DNA of 64,000 nt from CAYREV01 sp964423345 (GCA_964423345.1 CAYREV010000004.1:62001-126000), one strand, 5' to 3'. Positions 27,113-36,631 are shown, counted from the stretch's first letter. Numbers and translations: made by a program. Notes: generated by a model not told the origin, from the letters alone.

Positions 27113-28426
27113 TTAATTTGTGGTGAAGTGCTGTCCTTTTTCGTATTGCCCCTTATAGTTCCGTATAGCCCGGAAGATGGCTGAAGCTATGATACTTTGT
27201 CCGTAATCACTGGTCAAAAAGCGCTGCTCGGAGGGGTTGCTCAAGAATCCGGTCTCCACGAGTATGGCAGGCATGGATGCCTGGTATAAAACAACCAGTC
27301 GTCCCTGCTTAACTCCCCGCGATTTACGTTTTGCACGGTGTTCAAACTGATGCTCGACCATGCCGGCTATTTTTTCGCTTGTTGCAATATATCCGCTGTT
27401 TTGCAATTCATACACCAGGAGTTCCTCCGGAGAAAGCACCTTGTCCGGATTGAAGTCTTCCCCGTTGATTACATTATTTTCCCGTTTCATTACCTCGAGG
27501 GCAGACTGGCTTCTTTCAAGCCCTAAAAAGAACGTTTCCGTACCCCGGGGCTGCCGGCTGTGAAACTTATTGGCATGAATGGAAACAAACAGGTCGCCCT
27601 CGGCGCGATTGGCGATGGGTCCCCGTTCTTCAAGGTCAATAAATTCATCGCCGTCCCGGGTATAAACGACCTTTACGTCGGGCATGTATTCCCTGATGTA
27701 GCTGCCGACCTTTTTGGAGATTGCCAGAACCACATCTTTTTCCTTGGTCCCCCTGTAGCCGATAGAGCCGGGATCATGTCCGCCGTGGCCGGGATCGATG
27801 ACAACCACGTCAAATTTCATCTTGTTTTTAACGCGGTTATAGGTGTCATTGCCTGGCATGCCGTCACTGGCGGAAACTTCTTCAATATTGCGGTTGGGTT
27901 CTACAACCATGCTGTCCCGGTTTCCGAACAGGCGGGGCCAGATGACAGGATCCATACCCTTGGTAAGAAATTCTACTTCTCCCTTATCGGCATACGTCAA
28001 AGCCAGCAGGATATCATAGCTTCTTCCGTCGCGATAGGAATCGGCTTTGAAATAAGTGTCGCCGGAAAGATAGATGTCGATGCCGATTCCATCCGGGATG
28101 GGATGGAAGCTGATATCATCGATGGGGTTTTCGGTATCCGGTTTTATAATGGCCGTGGTGTCAATCTTATCCCCGTAGAGCGTCATCTGTATCAAATCGG
28201 TAGACGGTTGGGCCACTTTGAAGGAGTCGGCTTCCTCCGAGAGGTGGTATCGGACTACATACCCCTTGTCATCACTTCGCTCGGCAGTGGATACCCGTTT
28301 AAGGTTGTTATCCTGGGAAAAGGAGTAGTTGGACAGGAGAAAAAGGAAGAGAAAGCAAAGGCACCCTCGAATTATTGAGGTATTGACAGAGTCTGTCCGC
28401 GAACTGATATATTGCCGTACCGTCAC
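27113..28426 (-). CDS. N-acetylmuramoyl-L-alanine amidase (Amidase_3), exported
   Basis: 437 aa from a GTG start at 28426. A hydrophobic signal segment at about 18-37 ends before SQDNNLK. An N-terminal AMIN-like region spans about 40-200. The zinc amidase domain follows: VVIDPGHGGHDPGSIG, catalytic-region TRDGD.F..LEERGPIAN, VSIHANKFHSRQPRGTETF and ILVETGFLSNPSEQRFL. It cleaves the amide between MurNAc and stem peptide in peptidoglycan, in cell separation or turnover. The N-terminal ~17 residues before the signal are uncertain. Confidence 0.9.
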   Translation of the reverse strand: MTVRQYISSRTDSVNTSIIRGCLCFLFLFLLSNYSFSQDNNLKRVSTAERSDDKGYVVRYHLSEEADSFKVAQPSTDLIQMTLYGDKIDTTAIIKPDTENPIDDISFHPIPDGIGIDIYLSGDTYFKADSYRDGRSYDILLALTYADKGEVEFLTKGMDPVIWPRLFGNRDSMVVEPNRNIEEVSASDGMPGNDTYNRVKNKMKFDVVVIDPGHGGHDPGSIGYRGTKEKDVVLAISKKVGSYIREYMPDVKVVYTRDGDEFIDLEERGPIANRAEGDLFVSIHANKFHSRQPRGTETFFLGLERSQSALEVMKRENNVINGEDFNPDKVLSPEELLVYELQNSGYIATSEKIAGMVEHQFEHRAKRKSRGVKQGRLVVLYQASMPAILVETGFLSNPSEQRFLTSDYGQSIIASAIFRAIRNYKGQYEKGQHFTTN

Positions 28427-28743
28427 TTATCTGATGCTCTCGTTTAATCTGCAGGGTAAAATAGGCTCCTAGACGCTCCTTGAAGTTAAATAATATATAA
28501 ATAAGATTAAAAAATGATGAGTTTTGAATAATATTGTTTGAAATAAGAGTTTTAGTGCGTCTGAACGGGATTTAGAAGCTGTTTATGTGGTAATACCGAA
28601 TCTGCCAAAGGCTTGTCTTGCCCGTTTGTACAGCTGTTGAGCAGGTTGGCCGAGGGAGTTGCAGCCATCCCTTAAAAAAAGTGCCTAAAATGCTGTCATT
28701 TTTTTATCATTAAGTCTGTCAATTTCAACTTAAAATTATTGCC
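28427..28743. other. Intergenic region between the amidase and the M49-like gene
   Basis: 317 bp between divergent genes. About 28485-28550 is strongly AT-rich. I see no ORF with a ribosome-binding site, no stable hairpin and no repeat. It presumably holds two divergent promoters, but no box was clear enough to place. Confidence 0.4.
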
Positions 28744-30396
28744 ATGCGCCGTTTAATTAATCATGTACCTATCCTGAGCCTGCTATTTGCATTTGCACTG
28801 CTATTTAGCAGCTGTGCCGGCTCCCAAAACGAATCCGGGCAGATGAGTATTGAAGACCGTCTCAACCAATATACTTCGTTCACCCTGACGGCGGACGTAT
28901 CCTCCCTTGCTGAACATGAAAAAAAGATGATTCCCCTCTTGATTGAAGCTGCGGAGGCTATGGATGAAGTGTTCTGGAAAGAGGCATGGGGAGACCGCTC
29001 CCGACTGCAGAATATGATCGAAAGTTCAAAAGTTGAACGATTCACCGAGATAAACTATGGCCCCTGGGATCGATTGAACGGAAACGAGCCGTTTGTAGAA
29101 GGGATAGGCCCAAAGCCTGCCGGGGCCAATTTTTACCCGGAAGATATGACCAAGGATGAATTTGAAGCGTGGGACTCCGAAGCAAAGGATGATCTTTACA
29201 CACTTGTCCGCCGCAACGAAAAGGGCGATTTGATAACCGTGCCGTACCATCAGGCTTTTTCGGGACCGCATAAGAGGGCATCGGAGAAACTGAAAGAGGC
29301 AGCGAAACTGGCCAAAGACCCGGGCTTGAAAAAATACCTCAATCTCAGGGCGGAAGCCTTGCTGGATGATGAGTACCGTTCCAGTGACATGGCCTGGATG
29401 GAGATGAAAAACAATACCCTGGAAGTGGTAATCGGCCCGATTGAAACCTATGAAGACCAGCTTTACGGATACAAGGCCGCCCACGAAACTTTTGTACTCA
29501 TAAAAGACCGGGAATGGAGCGACAGGCTTTCAAAATACACTACGGTTTTGCCGGAGTTGCAGGAAGGGCTGCCGGTTCCGGATACATATAAGCAGGAGAC
29601 GCCGGGCCGGGACTCCGACCTTAATGCCTATGATGTGGTGTATGTATCCGGAGATGCCAATGCGGGTTCAAAGACCATCGCCATCAACCTGCCCAATGAT
29701 GAAGAAGTTCAGTTGAAAAAGGGAACCCGCCGGCTGCAGCTCAAAAATGCAATGCGCGCCAAATACGACAAGATACTGGAACCTATCTCGGAGGTGTTGA
29801 TTGCCGCCGACCAGCGTAAGCATATTACCTTTGATGCTTTTTTCGGTAATACCATGTTCCATGAGGTAGCCCACGGTCTGGGCATCAAGAATACTCTTAC
29901 AGGCAAGGGGACGGTCAGAGAAGCTCTTAAGGAGCATGCTTCGGCCCTTGAAGAGGGAAAAGCCGATGTGCTGGGCCTCTATATGGTTTCCGAACTTCGA
30001 AAAGACGGTATGGTTGAGGAGGGAAGCATAGAGGATAACTACGTCACCTTTATGGCAAGCATCTTTCGCTCTATCCGTTTTGGTTCATCCAGTGCACACG
30101 GCAAGGCAAACCTGATCCGTTTTAACTTTTTCAAGGAGCAAGGGGCGTTCAGCTATGATGAGGAAAGCCGGACGTATAGTGTAAACTTCGAAAAGATTGC
30201 CGAAGCCACCGATGCCCTCTCCAGAAAGATTTTAACCATGCAGGGCGACGGCGATTACCAGGGAGTTGCCGATTTTGTAGAAAAATACGGAAAGGTTGGT
30301 GATCAGCTGCAGCGATCCCTCGACCGGCTTTCCGAGCAATCAATACCCGTCGACGTGGTATTCAAACAGGGCGCTTCCGAACTGGGTCTGGAATAG
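28744..30396 (+). CDS. M49-like zinc peptidase lipoprotein
   Basis: 550 aa. Signal peptide with lipobox LLFSSC (C24), so an envelope lipoprotein. The zinc site is MFHEVAHGLG (H373, E374, H377) with the second site LEEGKADVLGLY (E403/E404, D408), which parallels the EECRAD motif of dipeptidyl-peptidase III (M49). The first motif is a plain HEXXH and not the HEXXGH of classical DPP III. The segment GIKNTLTGKGTVREALKEHAS is conserved in the Bacteroidota branch. Likely role: removal of dipeptides from peptides at the envelope. Some databases mislabel relatives as dihydrofolate reductase. Confidence 0.78.
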   Translation: MRRLINHVPILSLLFAFALLFSSCAGSQNESGQMSIEDRLNQYTSFTLTADVSSLAEHEKKMIPLLIEAAEAMDEVFWKEAWGDRSRLQNMIESSKVERFTEINYGPWDRLNGNEPFVEGIGPKPAGANFYPEDMTKDEFEAWDSEAKDDLYTLVRRNEKGDLITVPYHQAFSGPHKRASEKLKEAAKLAKDPGLKKYLNLRAEALLDDEYRSSDMAWMEMKNNTLEVVIGPIETYEDQLYGYKAAHETFVLIKDREWSDRLSKYTTVLPELQEGLPVPDTYKQETPGRDSDLNAYDVVYVSGDANAGSKTIAINLPNDEEVQLKKGTRRLQLKNAMRAKYDKILEPISEVLIAADQRKHITFDAFFGNTMFHEVAHGLGIKNTLTGKGTVREALKEHASALEEGKADVLGLYMVSELRKDGMVEEGSIEDNYVTFMASIFRSIRFGSSSAHGKANLIRFNFFKEQGAFSYDEESRTYSVNFEKIAEATDALSRKILTMQGDGDYQGVADFVEKYGKVGDQLQRSLDRLSEQSIPVDVVFKQGASELGLE

Positions 30397-30488
30397 TTTT
30401 TTATGGCAAAGCTGTTTGATTATCTCATCCCAAACAATTACAATAAAAATACTTCCCACCTTAACTTTTAAAAACAGAGGTGAAGCAT

Positions 30489-30866
30489 ATGGATGAAGAT
30501 ACCTTTCTGGATGCCGCGGAAAGCGGAGACGTCGAAACAATAAAGGAGATGATGAAAGAAGGCCTCGGCGTGGACACGAGTGATGAACATCAACGTACCG
30601 CCCTGATGAAAGCAGCCAAGCACGGCCATATAGATATTGTTCAATATCTGTTGGAACACGGTGCCGATGTAAACCGGCGAGACAACCGGGGCACCAGTGC
30701 CCTCTATTGGGCCGCAAGTAATGGACATCATGACATTGTGCAGTTATTGATAAAAAACCAAAGTGATGTGGACGTAATGGACGACCGCGGATGGACGGCT
30801 AAAGACCAAGCCAGTTCTCATCACTATGATGATATTTTGCACCTGCTGGAGGAGGCGGGAGCATAA
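30489..30866 (+). CDS. Ankyrin-repeat protein
   Basis: 125 aa, three to four ankyrin repeats: DAAESGDVETIKEMMKEGLGVDT, RTALMKAAKHGHIDIVQYLLEHGADVN, GTSALYWAASNGHHDIVQLLIKNQ and a partial last one. No signal or membrane segment, so a cytosolic protein-binding module with unknown partner. A GTG at 30480 is also in frame, but the purine-rich AGAGGTGAA at 30477-30485 is a good ribosome-binding site for the ATG at 30489, so I take the shorter form. A terminator follows 25 bp downstream. Confidence 0.85.
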   Translation: MDEDTFLDAAESGDVETIKEMMKEGLGVDTSDEHQRTALMKAAKHGHIDIVQYLLEHGADVNRRDNRGTSALYWAASNGHHDIVQLLIKNQSDVDVMDDRGWTAKDQASSHHYDDILHLLEEAGA

Positions 30867-30892
30867 TAACAGCAGAATCTTATTTTTGCTGA

Positions 30893-30926
30893 AAGCCTAT
30901 TCGTTAATTCGGATAGGCTTTTTTTT
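30893..30926 (+). terminator. Intrinsic terminator after the ankyrin gene
   Basis: AAGCCTATTCG (30893-30903) pairs with TTCGGATAGGCTT (30908-30920) across a short loop, with one G-T pair, followed by eight Ts (30919-30926). It is a textbook Rho-independent terminator just after the ankyrin stop codon. Confidence 0.88.
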
Positions 30927-31022
30927 GGTATGCTTCAAGGGGTGCCCGCCTATCCAGGGGAGCTCTTTGACGGTGTAGGGAGAGGGGTTTCTCCGGTTAC
31001 AGGACGGCCTGAGGCCCATATA

Positions 31023-31754
31023 TTACGCCTTCCCGGCATAGAGAAGGAAGATCGTGGGTCTTTTGTTTATGGGTTCGCGGTTACCGCTGTTCCATTTGGA
31101 AACAGTACGGGAAATAATGGTTTCGGAGGGGAGAGTGAGGTCGGTTGCCGTGCAAAAACGGGTATCCGGCCGGCACTGTTTAAGCACATCTTTAATGACC
31201 GCATCGTTGCGGTGGGGGGCTTCCATAAATATCTGGGTACGGTCTTCATTGTTCGACTCCTGTTCCAGTTGCCGGATGGCGCGCCTGCGTTCCCCCTTGT
31301 CGATGGGCAGGTATCCGTGAAAGGCAAACTGCTGGCCGTTGAATCCCGAGGCCATAAGGGCCAGAAGGATGGAGGAAGGCCCTACCTGGGGTGAAACCTT
31401 AATATCCCGGGCATGGGCCATGCGAACCAGCTCGGAGCCGGGGTCGGCTACTGCCGGGCAGCCTGCTTCTGAAATAAGTCCCACATCCTTTCCCTGCTTG
31501 AGGGGTTCAAGGAAAGAGGCAATTTCATGCTGCGGGGTTTTCTTGTTCAGCAACAGGAAATCAATTTCATAGTCGGGTGCCGTCTGGCCAACCCATTGCA
31601 GGTACCGGGCAGCCGTTTGAATATTTTCAACGACCAGCACCTCCAGCCGCCGTATGATTTCGAGTACATATTCGGGAATCGTATTGTTGCCGGGGGTCTT
31701 GCCCAGCGTATTGGGAATCAGGTACAAAGTCCCTTTTGACAATTTGTTATCCAT
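31023..31754 (-). CDS. RsmI-like SAM-dependent methyltransferase (tetrapyrrole-methylase fold)
   Basis: 243 aa. The N-terminal strand LYLIPNTLGKTP, VENIQTAARYL and the GLISEAGCPAVADPGSELVRMAH segment with QVGPSSILLALMASGFNGQQFAFHGYLP fit the RsmI/YraL family, which 2'-O-methylates C1402 of 16S rRNA. The sequence departs from canonical RsmI in the N-terminal motif and in the short C-terminus. It may be the paralogous Bacteroidota version, so I withhold the gene symbol. It overlaps the upstream membrane-protein gene by 8 bp. Confidence 0.78.
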   Translation of the reverse strand: MDNKLSKGTLYLIPNTLGKTPGNNTIPEYVLEIIRRLEVLVVENIQTAARYLQWVGQTAPDYEIDFLLLNKKTPQHEIASFLEPLKQGKDVGLISEAGCPAVADPGSELVRMAHARDIKVSPQVGPSSILLALMASGFNGQQFAFHGYLPIDKGERRRAIRQLEQESNNEDRTQIFMEAPHRNDAVIKDVLKQCRPDTRFCTATDLTLPSETIISRTVSKWNSGNREPINKRPTIFLLYAGKA

Positions 31755-32238
31755 GTTTATCTATGCGTTCGATGTAATATTCCTGTTCGCCCGTCGCAAG
31801 TTTCCTTTTCATGTAGCGGTGTGCGGCCAGTGCTATAAAAAACGTTAGGATAAACCCCACGGCAGCCATGGCTATATTGGTGAGGGCCAGCCCTTTATGG
31901 GTTTTGTAGGTGGGAGTCATCACAATACTTTGAAATGCACCGGGCTGATAGCGTATGGGTACTATATTTATATTTTGCAGTTCGCCGGCCATCTCCACCG
32001 GAAGTGACAGCTTGCGGGTAATGAATTCGCCCTCCCTGGTGGTGAAGCTGAGGATCACATAGCCGTTGGTTTGCGCAGCTATCTGCTTGAGCTCAAATTC
32101 ATCTATATCTGCCGTATAGGAGGTGCCGTTCCTATAGGTATCTCTTACCCCCTGGTAGACCAGGGCCTGGTGTATGGCCAGGAACAGCAGGAAGGCGGGC
32201 AACAGCCAGCTTAAGTATATCAGTTTGTATTTGGACAT
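31747..32238 (-). CDS. Small membrane protein, DUF3592-like
   Basis: 163 aa. Membrane segments at about 8-27 and 120-140 flank a soluble domain of about 90 residues containing GTSYTADIDEFELKQ and LSFTTREGEFITRKLSLP, a beta-rich pattern reminiscent of DUF3592. The function is unknown. It overlaps the methyltransferase start by 8 bp and follows the beta-lactamase-fold gene by 5 bp, so the three genes form one transcription unit. Confidence 0.65.
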   Translation of the reverse strand: MSKYKLIYLSWLLPAFLLFLAIHQALVYQGVRDTYRNGTSYTADIDEFELKQIAAQTNGYVILSFTTREGEFITRKLSLPVEMAGELQNINIVPIRYQPGAFQSIVMTPTYKTHKGLALTNIAMAAVGFILTFFIALAAHRYMKRKLATGEQEYYIERIDKHG

Positions 32239-32243
32239 CGGTT

Positions 32244-33452
32244 CTATTTGGAATTGGATATGGCATTAACGGTGGCCCGGCGTAGAGCCGGGTCCCATAT
32301 GAGTCGCTGTTCAAAGTCCTGGTGTATCAGGTTGCTGCTCATATGAAACCACAGGGCTACCTGCAGGTTATCGAATAATACAGCCTGGGCGAAGGGTTCT
32401 CCGGAATAGGAGGAGCGGCCGAAGTCGATGCCGTTGACCAGGCCCATGCGGCTGTCGTAAATGGCCCCGTAATTTTTAAAATCTTTTTGAAGACGGGAAT
32501 TTTCCATGGGCCAGGAAAGAATGTCCTTGACTCTTTTTGAAATATTGGGACTTATCAACCGATCCTGCTGCAGCTTCTTCATGATCCCCGCCATTTCAAG
32601 GGCAGTTGTTTTCGGAAAGACCGCAAGCATATCCCTGAGCTGTTTAAAGGGGAGCCCGAGCCCTTCATCCCTGTTAAAGAGATCCCGTATTTTGTGGCGA
32701 TAAGCCTCATCGTTTGCGAGGCGGACAAAGGCTTTCTCTGCCTGTTCATGAATTTTTTCGTACGGCAATTGCTCAAGGCTTTCCAGTCTCGAGGCAGAAG
32801 ACATATCGTACAGTGAGGGCTTCATCAGTATATAAAGTCCGCAAAACGGTGCCGGCAAATCGGTGTGTTTCAATTCAAGTTCACCGATCAGGTTTCGAAG
32901 CCGGGTTGATCCGATCCGATGATAAAGATAATCGCTTGCTGCCAGGTCATTGTATTCTACGGCTGCCTGTACTATATCGGACAATGATACGGTCCGGTGG
33001 CCGCTAATTTTATTTTTGCTTTGCAGCACCTGAATGGCGTCTTCATGATTGGAGGCATCGATATAGGGCAGCTGATAACGGCCGACGGCAGAAAGCGTGA
33101 TCTGTTCGTCGGGATCAATCACTCCTTGCTCAGCCATCCGCGCATATTCGATAAGGAGGAACAGGTTCGACAGCCGTCCCATGCTCCTGGGTTCTTTTTC
33201 ATTATAGAGGATGGAGGAGTCGGGATTTTCAATTGAGAGGGAGGCAATGGATACATGCCGGGGCTGGGCTCCGATATATTCGGTGAGGCCCTTCAGGGAG
33301 TAGGTTTTTTCGACCCATTGTTGCCCCTCCTGCAAATCTTCGCTGTTTTCAAACAGAGTGACCAGGGCGTCTGTGTTAAAGCCGAAAACAATGAGGAGGA
33401 TAATCAGCAGGGTACCCAGAAAGGCACCGGCAAACTTAAAAATACGCAGCAT
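32244..33452 (-). CDS. Beta-lactamase-fold (serine hydrolase) protein, apparently non-catalytic
   Basis: 402 aa. An N-terminal signal-anchor (about 6-26) is followed by a class A beta-lactamase/PBP-like domain: LYNEKEPRSMGRLSNLFLLIEYARMAEQG (active-site helix region, about 83-111), SDIVQAAVEYNDLAASDYLYHRIG (SDN-loop region) and a C-terminal IYDSRMGLVNGIDF segment where KTG is expected. None of the three catalytic motifs (SxxK, SDN, KTG) is preserved as far as I can align them. Relatives are annotated simply as serine hydrolase. First gene of the three-gene unit with the DUF3592-like and RsmI-like genes. Confidence 0.6.
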   Translation of the reverse strand: MLRIFKFAGAFLGTLLIILLIVFGFNTDALVTLFENSEDLQEGQQWVEKTYSLKGLTEYIGAQPRHVSIASLSIENPDSSILYNEKEPRSMGRLSNLFLLIEYARMAEQGVIDPDEQITLSAVGRYQLPYIDASNHEDAIQVLQSKNKISGHRTVSLSDIVQAAVEYNDLAASDYLYHRIGSTRLRNLIGELELKHTDLPAPFCGLYILMKPSLYDMSSASRLESLEQLPYEKIHEQAEKAFVRLANDEAYRHKIRDLFNRDEGLGLPFKQLRDMLAVFPKTTALEMAGIMKKLQQDRLISPNISKRVKDILSWPMENSRLQKDFKNYGAIYDSRMGLVNGIDFGRSSYSGEPFAQAVLFDNLQVALWFHMSSNLIHQDFEQRLIWDPALRRATVNAISNSK

Positions 33453-33500
33453 GTGGTAGCAATTGCTTCAGAATTGTGAAACAGCAAATATACGCATATT

Positions 33501-33519
33501 GGAAGTGTTTATCACTTCC
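33501..33519. other. Short hairpin in the DUF819/serine hydrolase intergenic region
   Basis: GGAAGTG (33501-33507) and CACTTCC (33513-33519) form a perfect 7-bp stem with a TTTAT loop, 82 bp downstream of the DUF819 stop on the minus strand. There is no U-run on either side, so it is at best a weak terminator or an mRNA 3' end structure. Confidence 0.3.
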
Positions 33520-33600
33520 GGTCTTAAATAGATGGAGGAACCGTGCCGGTATGCTGCGACGGTTGTCCCCGGATTAACATAAAGGGTCGAATAGGTGCTT

Positions 33601-34863
33601 TTAACTTACAAATCGCATTATTTCCGCGCAGAGGATTGCAGCATAGGTGCCAAGAGCGTATCCAAGCACGGCCAGAAGTACCCCGACCGGTGCCAGCGCC
33701 GGGTGAAAGGCTGATGCTACAATAGGTGCGGAAGCCGCACCCCCCACGTTGGCCTGGCTGCCTACGGCCACAAAGAAGAAGGGGGCGTTGATGGTTTTGG
33801 CTACGACAAAGAGTATAAACACATGGATAAGTATCCAGAGCAATCCGATGAGGAAAAAGCCGGGGCTTTCAAAAATGGCCAGCACGTCCATCTTCATGCC
33901 GATGGTTGCCACAAGGATATAGAGAAAGAGGCTGCCGATCCTTGAGGCCCCCGCCCCTTCCAGCTCCCGAGCCCTGGTGAAAGAGAGCAGAAGTCCGCCG
34001 GTCGTGGCAATAACAATAATCCAGAAGAAGGGCGAACCCAGGCTCAGGTCACTTAAGGCCGGGTAGTTGGCGTTGATCCATGGGGTGATCGTGTCGGCCC
34101 CTATATGGCCAATGGCGGTAACGACAAAGGCCACGGCACAGATGGTAGTGACATCGGCCAGGGAGGGAATGCGTGCAATACTTGCCCGGTAGTTTTCGAT
34201 CTTTTTCCGGAGTTCGGTGATAGGGCTGGCGTCGGCCTTGAACCAGGTATCAATCTTTTCCGAGATGCCTGCCCCATACAATAGAAATCCCAGCCAGATA
34301 TTGGCGACGATGATATCGACGGTGATCATGGCCGAAAACAGCTCATCGCTGGGATCGTAGATTTCGTACATGGCTGTCTGGTTGGCCCCACCGCCGATCC
34401 AGCTACCCGCCACGGTGGAAAGGCCGCGCCAGATCTCTTCCGGCCCGGCTCCGCTAACTACCTCGGGTGCCACATAGGAAAATAACAACAGGGCTGCGGG
34501 CCCGCCCACAACGATGCCTGCCGTCCCCGCCAGGAACATGATGATGGCTTTGGGCCCCAGGCCAAGAATGCCCTTAAAATCGATACTTAGCGTGAGGAGC
34601 ACCAGGCTGGCCGGTAAAAGGTACCGGGAAGCTACAAAATAGAGGTTTGATTCCTCCCCCGATATCAATCCCATGGAGTTGAGTATGGAAGGTATAAAAT
34701 AGCAAAGCAGCAGGGAGGGAATGAAGGTGTAGAACTTTTGCCAGAAAGGGCGATCGATGTTTGAGGTTATGAAAATAGCTGCCAGGACCAGTAGCAGAAT
34801 TCCCAGGACAACAGCATCATTGGTAAAGAGAGGGGTGGAAACGGCCAGTAGGATTGAAACCAT
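33601..34863 (-). CDS. DUF819 family membrane protein
   Basis: 420 aa, about 11 predicted membrane segments spread over the whole length. The GSWIGGGANQTAMYEI segment and the C-terminal VGSQANVGGAASAPIVASAF segment are DUF819 (YjcL-like) hallmarks, and their inverted-repeat arrangement suggests a secondary transporter. The substrate is unknown. It is monocistronic by spacing and divergent from dapB (140 bp). Confidence 0.88.
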   Translation of the reverse strand: MVSILLAVSTPLFTNDAVVLGILLLVLAAIFITSNIDRPFWQKFYTFIPSLLLCYFIPSILNSMGLISGEESNLYFVASRYLLPASLVLLTLSIDFKGILGLGPKAIIMFLAGTAGIVVGGPAALLLFSYVAPEVVSGAGPEEIWRGLSTVAGSWIGGGANQTAMYEIYDPSDELFSAMITVDIIVANIWLGFLLYGAGISEKIDTWFKADASPITELRKKIENYRASIARIPSLADVTTICAVAFVVTAIGHIGADTITPWINANYPALSDLSLGSPFFWIIVIATTGGLLLSFTRARELEGAGASRIGSLFLYILVATIGMKMDVLAIFESPGFFLIGLLWILIHVFILFVVAKTINAPFFFVAVGSQANVGGAASAPIVASAFHPALAPVGVLLAVLGYALGTYAAILCAEIMRFVS

Positions 34864-35003
34864 AGTATATCGTTGATTAAAATTACAAGCGGGAATCTAA
34901 GTGATAGTTTGGTAATAGTGCAAATCGCTTTCATCAAGACAGATGATAATCCACCCCAAAAACAGTATACTAAGGAGTCTGAACATGTAATAAACAGAAA
35001 ACC

Positions 35004-35690
35004 ATGAAGGTAGCAGTAATAGGAACCGGCAAGACGGGAAGTGAGGTGGTAAACCTCATTGAGAGCGACAGCCTCGTCGGGCCGTTTAATACCGGGAACA
35101 GGCCAACGGCAGAAAAACTGCAAGATGCGGATGCAGCCGTTATTTTTGTCCCCGGCAGGGCAGTGGATGATATCTATGAGCCCGTATTAAGCTCCGGGGT
35201 ACCCGCCGTCTGGGGCAGTACCGGCTACAACTGGCCCCGGGATTTGGATGAACGGCTTAAAGAGCGGGGGGTAAAATGGCTTAAGGCTTCCAATTTCAGC
35301 CTGGGCATGAACATCATACGGAAATGCCTGTCGATTTTGGGAGAAGGATCCGACTTCCTGGGATCCCCCGGCTTTCATATTCATGAAATACACCATACCG
35401 GCAAAAAGGATGCCCCCAGCGGCACAGCCCTGTCATGGAAGAAATGGCTGGGAAAAGAGGCAGAAATAACATCGGAGCGGAAGGGGGATATCAAGGGTAT
35501 CCACAGGCTGAAGGTGAAGACCGAGGCCGAATCAATCACCCTGGAACACGAAGCACACCAAAGGGCGGTATTTGCCAAAGGGGCCCTGTGGGCTGCCGAA
35601 CAGCTGCTCAGGGATGAACTTGGGCCCGGATTCTACGATATTGAAACTATTTTTGACCAGGCGCTGGCCGTTAAGACTCATCAGCGCTAA
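35004..35690 (+). CDS. dapB: 4-hydroxy-tetrahydrodipicolinate reductase
   Basis: 228 aa, shorter than the ~270 aa E. coli enzyme but normal for Bacteroidota. The nucleotide-binding start is AVIGTGKTGSEV, and the catalytic signature EIHHTGKKDAPSGTAL is complete (H130, H131, K134, then the SGTA loop at 139-142). The N-terminal loop lacks the usual long GRMG stretch. It reduces the DapA product in lysine/diaminopimelate synthesis. First gene of dapB-dapA-dapD. Confidence 0.92.
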   Translation: MKVAVIGTGKTGSEVVNLIESDSLVGPFNTGNRPTAEKLQDADAAVIFVPGRAVDDIYEPVLSSGVPAVWGSTGYNWPRDLDERLKERGVKWLKASNFSLGMNIIRKCLSILGEGSDFLGSPGFHIHEIHHTGKKDAPSGTALSWKKWLGKEAEITSERKGDIKGIHRLKVKTEAESITLEHEAHQRAVFAKGALWAAEQLLRDELGPGFYDIETIFDQALAVKTHQR

Positions 35691-35707
35691 AAAACAGCTG
35701 GCTATAT

Positions 35708-36589
35708 ATGAATAATCAGGATATTATATTGTGGACCGCACTTGTTACTCCCATGAAAGAGAACGGGGACCTGGACCTGGACGACCTGGCCTCGCTGATA
35801 CATAAGCAGGACGATGCCGGCAACGGCGTCCTTGTGCTGGGAAGTACCGGCGAAGGACTGGCTCTGGGGATGGACGAGATGAAGCAGGTGGTGAAGACCG
35901 CCTCCAGCCTTAATATTGACGTTCCCATAATGGCGGGTGTGGGAGGCTTTAACCTGCGTGAGCAGATTGAGTGGATTGAATACTGTCAGCAGTTTGACGT
36001 CGACAGCTTCCTGCTGGTAACCCCTCTTTACGCCAAGCCCGGGGTCAGGGGACAGGTGGAGTGGTTCGATGCCCTTATGAATGCCGCCGACAAGCCTTGT
36101 ATGCTGTACAACGTCCCCTCCCGCACCGGTGTGAAACTCGATCCGGCTGCGCTTGCCGAGCTTAAGGGCCATAATAACCTTTTCGCCCTCAAGGAGGCCA
36201 GTGGGAGCATCAATGATTTTCAGGAGTTTCGTAAGGCGGCACCGGAGCTGAAAATGCTGAGTGGCGATGACGGACTGACGCCGTTTTTTGCCATGGCCGG
36301 TTGCGGGGGGCTGGTGTCGGTGGCTGCCAATGTATGGCCCGAGGCGACCCATACATATGTGGAGCAGTGCCTGGCGGGCAATGGCCCCGACCTTTTGCCT
36401 CTGTGGCAGGAGTGTACGGATGCGCTGTTTACGGTTTCCAATCCTATTCCGGCCAAAGTGCTGTTGCATGAAAAAGGATGGATTAAAACCCCCATACTTC
36501 GCCCCCCCTTAACGCATGATGAGCTTGATGATATCTCTGTGTTGACGGAAGCGGATAAGCGCATTCGGCAGTGGCTGAAAAAATACTGA
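35708..36589 (+). CDS. dapA: 4-hydroxy-tetrahydrodipicolinate synthase
   Basis: 293 aa TIM-barrel aldolase. GSTGEG (45-50), Y134 in MLYNVPSRTGV, Schiff-base K162 in LFALKEASGSI, and the GDDGLTPFFAMAGCGGLVSVAANVWP segment are all present. It condenses aspartate semialdehyde with pyruvate, the branch point from threonine. It lies 17 bp after dapB. Confidence 0.96.
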   Translation: MNNQDIILWTALVTPMKENGDLDLDDLASLIHKQDDAGNGVLVLGSTGEGLALGMDEMKQVVKTASSLNIDVPIMAGVGGFNLREQIEWIEYCQQFDVDSFLLVTPLYAKPGVRGQVEWFDALMNAADKPCMLYNVPSRTGVKLDPAALAELKGHNNLFALKEASGSINDFQEFRKAAPELKMLSGDDGLTPFFAMAGCGGLVSVAANVWPEATHTYVEQCLAGNGPDLLPLWQECTDALFTVSNPIPAKVLLHEKGWIKTPILRPPLTHDELDDISVLTEADKRIRQWLKKY

Positions 36590-36631
36590 GAACGAAGATA
36601 TTGAATACTAACAAACGAAAATTATTGAAAG

